Shown here: in pieces, positions 20,230-23,432 of the stretch
Position numbering within the stretch: the first letter of the stretch is position 1
Layout of the letters: every line of letters begins with the position of its first letter
IMG/VR virus record: IMGVR_UViG_3300020463_000138
Span: 1-23,432 of that record
DNA: 23,432 bases
Direction: 5' to 3' (one strand)
Origin: a virus
Notes under the pieces: model-generated
What the model saw: the letters and a program-made list of their open reading frames with translations, nothing else
Told to the model about the DNA's origin: nothing
Database searches by the model: none
Translations under genes and position numbers: made by a program

Positions 20230-20403
20230 ATGACAAGTAAAACAAAAATCAAACTAAAGAAATTTATTAACTTACAAAGACAAGAGAGAACGATTGAACC
20301 AATGACTGAAGAAGAGATAAACACGATTAAAGAGTTGTATAGAGACAAATATGAAAACATTTTTAGAAATTCAAGAGGGAGTTTACGACCCCAACATATT
20401 TAA
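20230..20403 (+). CDS. Small basic protein, 57 aa
   Basis: ATG 20230 has AGAGGA (20218-20223) six bases upstream. The 57-aa product is Lys/Arg-rich (MTSKTKIKLKKFINLQRQ), then acidic (MTEEEINTIKEL), ending NSRGSLRPQHI. It overlaps the kinase gene at 20351 by 53 bases in another frame; its good ribosome site, against the weak one for the kinase, suggests coupled translation. Not recognised. Confidence 0.5.
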   Translation: MTSKTKIKLKKFINLQRQERTIEPMTEEEINTIKELYRDKYENIFRNSRGSLRPQHI

Positions 20404-21109
20404 CGCAATTTTCCTAGCAGGGGGGCCAGGGTCTGGTAAGTCTTACGTTGTAAAACGAAGTACTGGTGGTCTTGGTTTAAAGATACTTAACTCTGATGAT
20501 ATCTATGAAAAAGAGTTAGAGAAAGCAGGACTTGATATTGGTAAACCAGAAGACATCTTTTCTGATGAAGGTCAAGAACTGCGTGTAAAAGCAAAACGAT
20601 TAACTAAAGGTAGACAAATGAGTTGGGTTGCTGGTAGACTTGGTATTGTTATTGATGGTACTGGAAAAGACCTAAACAAGATTGGCGGGCAGAAAAAGTT
20701 ACTAGATGCACTTGGTTATGAAACCATGATGATATTTGTTAATACTTCACTTGATACTGCACAAGAACGTAACATGGAAAGAAAAAGAAAACTTCCACCT
20801 AAAGCAGTTGAATCAATGTGGAATAATGTACAAAAAAATATTGGTGGATTTCAGTCTATGTTTGGTTCTAAGAACTTTATCATTGTAGATAATAATGATG
20901 CTGGTGAAGATATTTTTGCAAAAGTCTATAAACGTATTCGTGGTATTGTTGTAAAGAAACCTACTAAGGTAACTGCTAAAAGATGGATTAAAAATGAACT
21001 TCTAAAGAAATCCAAAGCTGGTGGTGTATTTAAAGGTAGAATAAAAACTACTAGTCAAAAATTTAGACAAAAACGATTAGACGTTACTGATACTGGAAAT
21101 GTAAGTTAA
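20351..21109 (+). CDS. P-loop kinase (zeta-toxin/AAA_33-like)
   Basis: A 252-aa protein with Walker A GGPGSGKS at residues 24-31, 'ILNSDDIYE' (45-53) as the substrate-side Asp motif, 'IVIDGTGKDLNKI' (about 99-111) and 'NTSLDTAQERNMERKRK', where the Arg residues probably form the lid. This is the layout of small phage kinases related to zeta toxins and polynucleotide kinases; the substrate cannot be read. The C-terminal 50 residues are very basic and may bind nucleic acid. It converges with the Fe-S gene, their stops overlapping. Confidence 0.75.
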   Translation: MKTFLEIQEGVYDPNIFNAIFLAGGPGSGKSYVVKRSTGGLGLKILNSDDIYEKELEKAGLDIGKPEDIFSDEGQELRVKAKRLTKGRQMSWVAGRLGIVIDGTGKDLNKIGGQKKLLDALGYETMMIFVNTSLDTAQERNMERKRKLPPKAVESMWNNVQKNIGGFQSMFGSKNFIIVDNNDAGEDIFAKVYKRIRGIVVKKPTKVTAKRWIKNELLKKSKAGGVFKGRIKTTSQKFRQKRLDVTDTGNVS

Positions 21110-21411
21110 ACTGCAAAACTTTCGCCACAACCACATGATGCAGTTGCATTTGGGTTGACTACCTTTAAATATGAACCACCTAATTCTTTAACATAATCTA
21201 TTGTACAACCAGCTACAAACATCTCTGCCATTGGGTCTAATACTAGTAAATCATCTATAGGTTTACCCCAGTTTACGTTAGGCCAGTTCTTCTTATAATC
21301 CCAGACATATGTAAACCCAGAACAACCACCACCTTTAACACCAAGTGTAATATGGTCATCATTTGCAATACTGCTTAGATACTCTTTTGCGTTTTCTGTT
21401 AAACGAATCAC
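21106..21411 (-). CDS. A-type Fe-S carrier (HesB/IscA/ErpA family)
   Basis: A-type carrier that takes Fe-S clusters to target proteins. All three cluster ligands are there: 'GVKGGGCSGFTYVWDY' and C-terminal 'ASCGCGESF'. Start GTG 21411 is chosen: it has AAAGGTGA seven bases upstream and gives the family-typical 'MIRLTENAKEYL' start. ATG 21429, giving 107 aa, would lie seven bases from the late box at 21437-21444. From GTG the protein has 101 aa and the ligands are C30, C93 and C95. Such genes are known in marine phages as host-derived auxiliary genes. A DUF59 partner is at 16326. Confidence 0.88.
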   Translation of the reverse strand: MIRLTENAKEYLSSIANDDHITLGVKGGGCSGFTYVWDYKKNWPNVNWGKPIDDLLVLDPMAEMFVAGCTIDYVKELGGSYLKVVNPNATASCGCGESFAV

Positions 21412-21436
21412 TTGCGAATCACCTTTCATTTAGTAC

Positions 21437-21444
21437 TATTTATA
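21437..21444 (-). promoter_or_regulatory. T4-type late promoter box
   Basis: TATAAATA on the minus strand in the 21430-21555 intergenic region, directed at the Fe-S carrier gene. It diverges from the early promoter at 21496. Confidence 0.82.
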
Positions 21445-21495
21445 TCGAAAATACGTTAAAAAAAACGTAGTAATATCAAGGACTTACAAATTGCC

Positions 21496-21524
21496 TTGAC
21501 TTGTTATGAAAACAATGCTATAGT
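21496..21524 (+). promoter_or_regulatory. Sigma70-like early promoter with palindromic spacer
   Basis: TTGACT (21496-21501), 17 bases, TATAGT (21519-21524). Spacer inverted repeat TTGTT/AACAA and the transcribed leader match the region at 1382-1440 closely. It drives the seven-gene operon running to the window end. Confidence 0.78.
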
Positions 21525-21555
21525 ATATACATAATCAAGAGAAAGAGAGAAAAAT

Positions 21556-21831
21556 ATGAAATTCGCAAAAAACATCAAAGAAATCAAGTTCGACAAAATC
21601 AATAGTTACGGTGAGTGGATAGAAGTTTCAGAACCGATTGTAATGGCTTCTGCCGCTGGTTGGTATGTCGGTAAGGTCTGTAAAGACGAGGATTGTGGTG
21701 GTATGATTGTTCCTTATGATAGGTACACAGAATATATGACACAAGAGTCTGCACAGAGATGTCTAGATACACCTATTGAAGAAGGTGGATTTAATGAAAA
21801 TTATGGAGTAGTTGAAAGGGAGTTTGGTTAA
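21556..21831 (+). CDS. Hypothetical protein, 91 aa
   Basis: First gene of the early-type operon; ATG 21556 follows a GAAAGAGAGAAAAAT leader. The product has a basic N-terminus (MKFAKNIKEIKFDKIN) and an acidic C-terminus, with 'AAGWYVGKVCKDEDCGGMIV' in the middle; the two Cys five residues apart could be a metal or redox site but no known ribbon is complete. Tyr/Trp-rich segments (YDRYTEYM) follow. No family recognised. Confidence 0.6.
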   Translation: MKFAKNIKEIKFDKINSYGEWIEVSEPIVMASAAGWYVGKVCKDEDCGGMIVPYDRYTEYMTQESAQRCLDTPIEEGGFNENYGVVEREFG

Positions 21832-21832
21832 T

Positions 21833-22066
21833 ATGACATATAAATTAAATAATTTAGAAGTAACAGATGTTAAAGTTGATGGTATTGATTTAAAAGACCA
21901 TCCAGACTATGTTATGGCTTATATCGAGTCTGCAAAGTTTGTTTCGTCTGGAAAAGAACTTAATGATGAGGAGTTGATTCAACTTCAAGAAAAAAATCCA
22001 AATGATTTCTATGACGATATCATGGATGAAATTTATGATATGGTTGATTTACAAGTTAGAGGTTAA
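21833..22066 (+). CDS. Small acidic hypothetical protein, 77 aa
   Basis: The open frame goes back to 21812, but ATG 21833, one base after the previous TAA and preceded by AAAGGGAG, is the likely start. The product is strongly acidic (DVKVDGIDLKDHPDY near residue 20, then 'DFYDDIMDEIYDMVD' near the end). Acidic small phage proteins sometimes mimic DNA to block host enzymes; there is no direct sign of it here. Not recognised. Confidence 0.6.
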   Translation: MTYKLNNLEVTDVKVDGIDLKDHPDYVMAYIESAKFVSSGKELNDEELIQLQEKNPNDFYDDIMDEIYDMVDLQVRG

Positions 22067-22068
22067 TT

Positions 22069-22242
22069 ATGAGTAATTTACAAAATGATATAATTAAAGA
22101 AAACCTTTGTGAAGAGGTTGGGTCAATGACAGTTTATGAATTTCAAGATGCACTTGAGAAAGCTGGTCTTGAGGGTAATAGTGTAATTGACAGTTTAGTA
22201 GAAAATTTAGTTGAAAAAAAGTTTGAAGAGGTATCACATTAA
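22069..22242 (+). CDS. Small acidic hypothetical protein, 57 aa
   Basis: ATG 22069 is two bases after the preceding stop, with AGAGG at 22057-22062 upstream. The 57-aa product is a helical acidic protein (MSNLQNDIIKENLCEEV, then 'VYEFQDALEKAGLEGNSV'). The stop shares a base with the next ATG (TAATG at 22240-22244). No family recognised. Confidence 0.55.
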   Translation: MSNLQNDIIKENLCEEVGSMTVYEFQDALEKAGLEGNSVIDSLVENLVEKKFEEVSH

Positions 22243-22466
22243 TGTACCACGGTAGGATAGTACATTTTTTTGGATTTAGAGGTGACGAATACATTAGTGC
22301 TGTTCGTGTTTGGGGTCAACCAGACTTCATACACCTTACCCATGATAGACGTTCCTACGTTGAATATGACCCTAACAATGATATAGGGGTGTTCGCTGGT
22401 AAAGAGAGTGAAGATAAGATTGGTTCTTATCGTAGAGAATATGCTGATATGAAGAAAGGTAGATAA
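22242..22466 (+). CDS. Hypothetical protein, 74 aa
   Basis: Coupled on both sides by TAATG overlaps. The product is beta-rich at the start ('GRIVHFFGFRGDEYISAVRV' then 'WGQPDFIHLTHDRRSYVEYD') and charged at the end (ESEDKIGSYRREYADMKKGR). Many His/Tyr/Arg residues. No family recognised; an antisense frame over this region is a shadow. Confidence 0.55.
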   Translation: MYHGRIVHFFGFRGDEYISAVRVWGQPDFIHLTHDRRSYVEYDPNNDIGVFAGKESEDKIGSYRREYADMKKGR

Positions 22467-23140
22467 TGACAATAGTTCCTAAAATGATTAATGGTATAAG
22501 TGCAACAGATGCTTATCAAACTGCATTACCAATTATGGGTCATGATTATGCAAACAAGTATGCAAACTATTTTGCAAAAAAACAGAAAACAATTAAGTCT
22601 GGTAAAGCAAACTTCAAAGATAGTGGTAGACAAAAGACTTATGATGCAGAGTTTGAAGCACTTGCAAAATACAAAAAATTGTATCCCAATGATGTACGAT
22701 TCAAACGATTAGATTGGAAAGGTTCTGTAAAACTTTTCAAGAAGATTTCAAAGTCTGCTACTTACAAAAAGTTGTGTGCAAATGAGATTGGTTCAACTAA
22801 GAAAAATTATTATCCAACTATTGAAAAGAAAAAGTTTCGTGGTGCAACAGCTGGTCGTGCTACTTGGTATGGTGCAATGGAACTTCAAGAAAATAATTGT
22901 CCATATACAATCATACACGAGTTCGCACATTTGTGTGGTAATATGCACCATGATATTGGTTTTAGAAGAGATGTAATCAAACTGTCATCTATGTTCTTAG
23001 GTAAAGAGTTTGGTATGATACTCAAGAAGAGTTTTAAAGATGCAAAACTCAAGATTACTACTGGCTCACATATCATGTCGCCAGAACAATGGATTGCATC
23101 TGTAATGAGAATGGAAAAGATAAGAGAGAGTAAAACATAA
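22466..23140 (+). CDS. Putative metallopeptidase with metzincin zinc motif
   Basis: A 224-aa protein with HEFAHLCGNMHH at residues 151-162, which fits the metzincin consensus HExxHxxGxxH: H151, E152, H155, G158 and H161. A Met in 'SHIMSPEQW' (Met204) about 40 residues later could be the Met-turn of that clan. The N-terminal half is Lys-rich and helical, with 'YPNDVRFKRLDWKG' in the middle, and has no signal peptide, so the enzyme would stay in the cell unless released by lysis. Similar phage proteins exist without known substrates. Coupled to both neighbours. Confidence 0.7.
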   Translation: MTIVPKMINGISATDAYQTALPIMGHDYANKYANYFAKKQKTIKSGKANFKDSGRQKTYDAEFEALAKYKKLYPNDVRFKRLDWKGSVKLFKKISKSATYKKLCANEIGSTKKNYYPTIEKKKFRGATAGRATWYGAMELQENNCPYTIIHEFAHLCGNMHHDIGFRRDVIKLSSMFLGKEFGMILKKSFKDAKLKITTGSHIMSPEQWIASVMRMEKIRESKT

Positions 23141-23298
23141 TGTATTTAAATGATGAAGAAGTGAAGTTGTTAGAAAGTGTGCTAGATACCTTTGGTGATA
23201 TGGTTTTTAATGACAAAGATGATTATGGTGTTACAGTAGTAGAAGAGTTATCATCAATCTTAACGATAATTCAAGAGAAAAAGGGAGAGTCTATATGA
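23140..23298 (+). CDS. Small acidic hypothetical protein, 52 aa
   Basis: ATG 23140 overlaps the upstream TAA (TAATG), and the stop overlaps the next start (ATGA at 23295). The 52-aa product is acidic and helical (MYLNDEEVKLLESVLDTF, then NDKDDYG and 'VVEELSSILTIIQEK'). No family recognised; it reads as a small domain of the same class as the other acidic proteins of this operon. Confidence 0.55.
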   Translation: MYLNDEEVKLLESVLDTFGDMVFNDKDDYGVTVVEELSSILTIIQEKKGESI

Positions 23299-23432
23299 GA
23301 GGAACTAGTTTAAATGTGGGTCATAGAATTTGGGATAAGAATCCAAATATGTTGATACCATATTATTTGATGTTTTCTTACTTGTATTATGAGATGAATA
23401 TTTCTTTGATTGATGATGGTGAGTTTGACAAA
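23295..23432 (+). CDS. Hypothetical protein, 3' end outside window
   Basis: ATG 23295 has GGGAG (23283-23287) upstream. The 46 codons present give 'MRGTSLNVGHRIWDKNPNML' then 'PYYLMFSYLYYEMNISLIDD' and GEFDK. The YY...I-DD-EFD pattern resembles the Ia domain of NAD-dependent DNA ligases, where YY precedes 'P.ISDAEYD' and helps bind NMN. Only this short part is present, so the ligase link is tentative; small phage proteins with just this motif are also known to me. Confidence 0.5.
   Translation, partial: MRGTSLNVGHRIWDKNPNMLIPYYLMFSYLYYEMNISLIDDGEFDK

Noticed and set aside
1-23432. tRNA genes, CRISPR arrays, insertion sequences, integrase or attachment sites
   Set aside because: Looked for T-loop and cloverleaf patterns, regularly spaced repeats, terminal inverted repeats and transposase or recombinase motifs; none was found apart from the tmRNA.

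Overview
The window is a densely packed, AT-rich (about one third G+C by eye) piece of a T4-like contractile-tailed phage genome. It holds T4 replication and late-transcription genes (RNase H, gp33, gp59, gp32), T4 tail and head-completion genes (gp26/gp51, gp48, gp53, gp4, a gp54/gp19-like tube protein, a gp27-like hub protein) and genes usual in marine T4-like phages (phoH, thyX, a HesB/IscA-type Fe-S protein, a GH108 endolysin, many short ATGA/TAATG-coupled unknowns). A circularly permuted, alphaproteobacterial-style tmRNA and the low G+C together suggest a marine myovirus of a SAR11-like alphaproteobacterium. The host is an inference, not something read directly from the sequence.

Layout. 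1-7669 (+): the end of rnh, then small unknown genes, an HExxH metallopeptidase, a SleB-type cell-wall hydrolase, PhoH, a GH108 endolysin, a RecB-like PD-(D/E)XK nuclease and an SNase-like nuclease. 7652-7945: a dual promoter and a two-piece tmRNA gene with proteolysis tag ANDNFASEDYALAA. 7961-11112 (+): membrane protein, gp33, gp59, two small genes, thyX and gp32, i.e. the T4 block 33-59-32 with thyX inserted; it closes with a structured 3' UTR and a terminator. 11220-12074 (+): a membrane protein and a secreted Cys-rich protein. 17086-12075 (-): gp4, a DUF59 Fe-S maturation-like protein, an unknown structural-type protein, the tube-like protein, gp26 with a -1 frameshift into a gp51-like reading frame, an EF-hand membrane protein and a likely tape measure. 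17124-20177 (+): gp48, gp53 and a gp27-like hub protein. 20230-21109 (+): a small protein and a P-loop kinase. 21411-21106 (-): A-type Fe-S protein. 21496-23432 (+): a new early-type operon with small unknowns, a metzincin-motif protein and a gene cut by the window end.

Regulation. Two promoter classes are visible. Sigma70-like CTTGAC(T/A)-N17/18-TATAxx sites precede small early-type genes, and several share a palindromic spacer. T4 late boxes TATAAATA precede phoH, the 11220 gene and both Fe-S genes. In front of the tmRNA and gp32 the two are fused: the -10 hexamer is the first six bases of the late box.

The two observations most worth following are the permuted phage tmRNA and a T_TTT_TTA slippery site at the end of the gp26 gene, whose -1 frame runs into the gp51-like protein upstream of the presumed tape measure, as in lambda G/GT. 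No tRNA genes, CRISPR arrays, insertion sequences or integrase genes were seen. No gene-free stretch exceeds 300 bases; the longest, 7670-7960, is occupied by the tmRNA.
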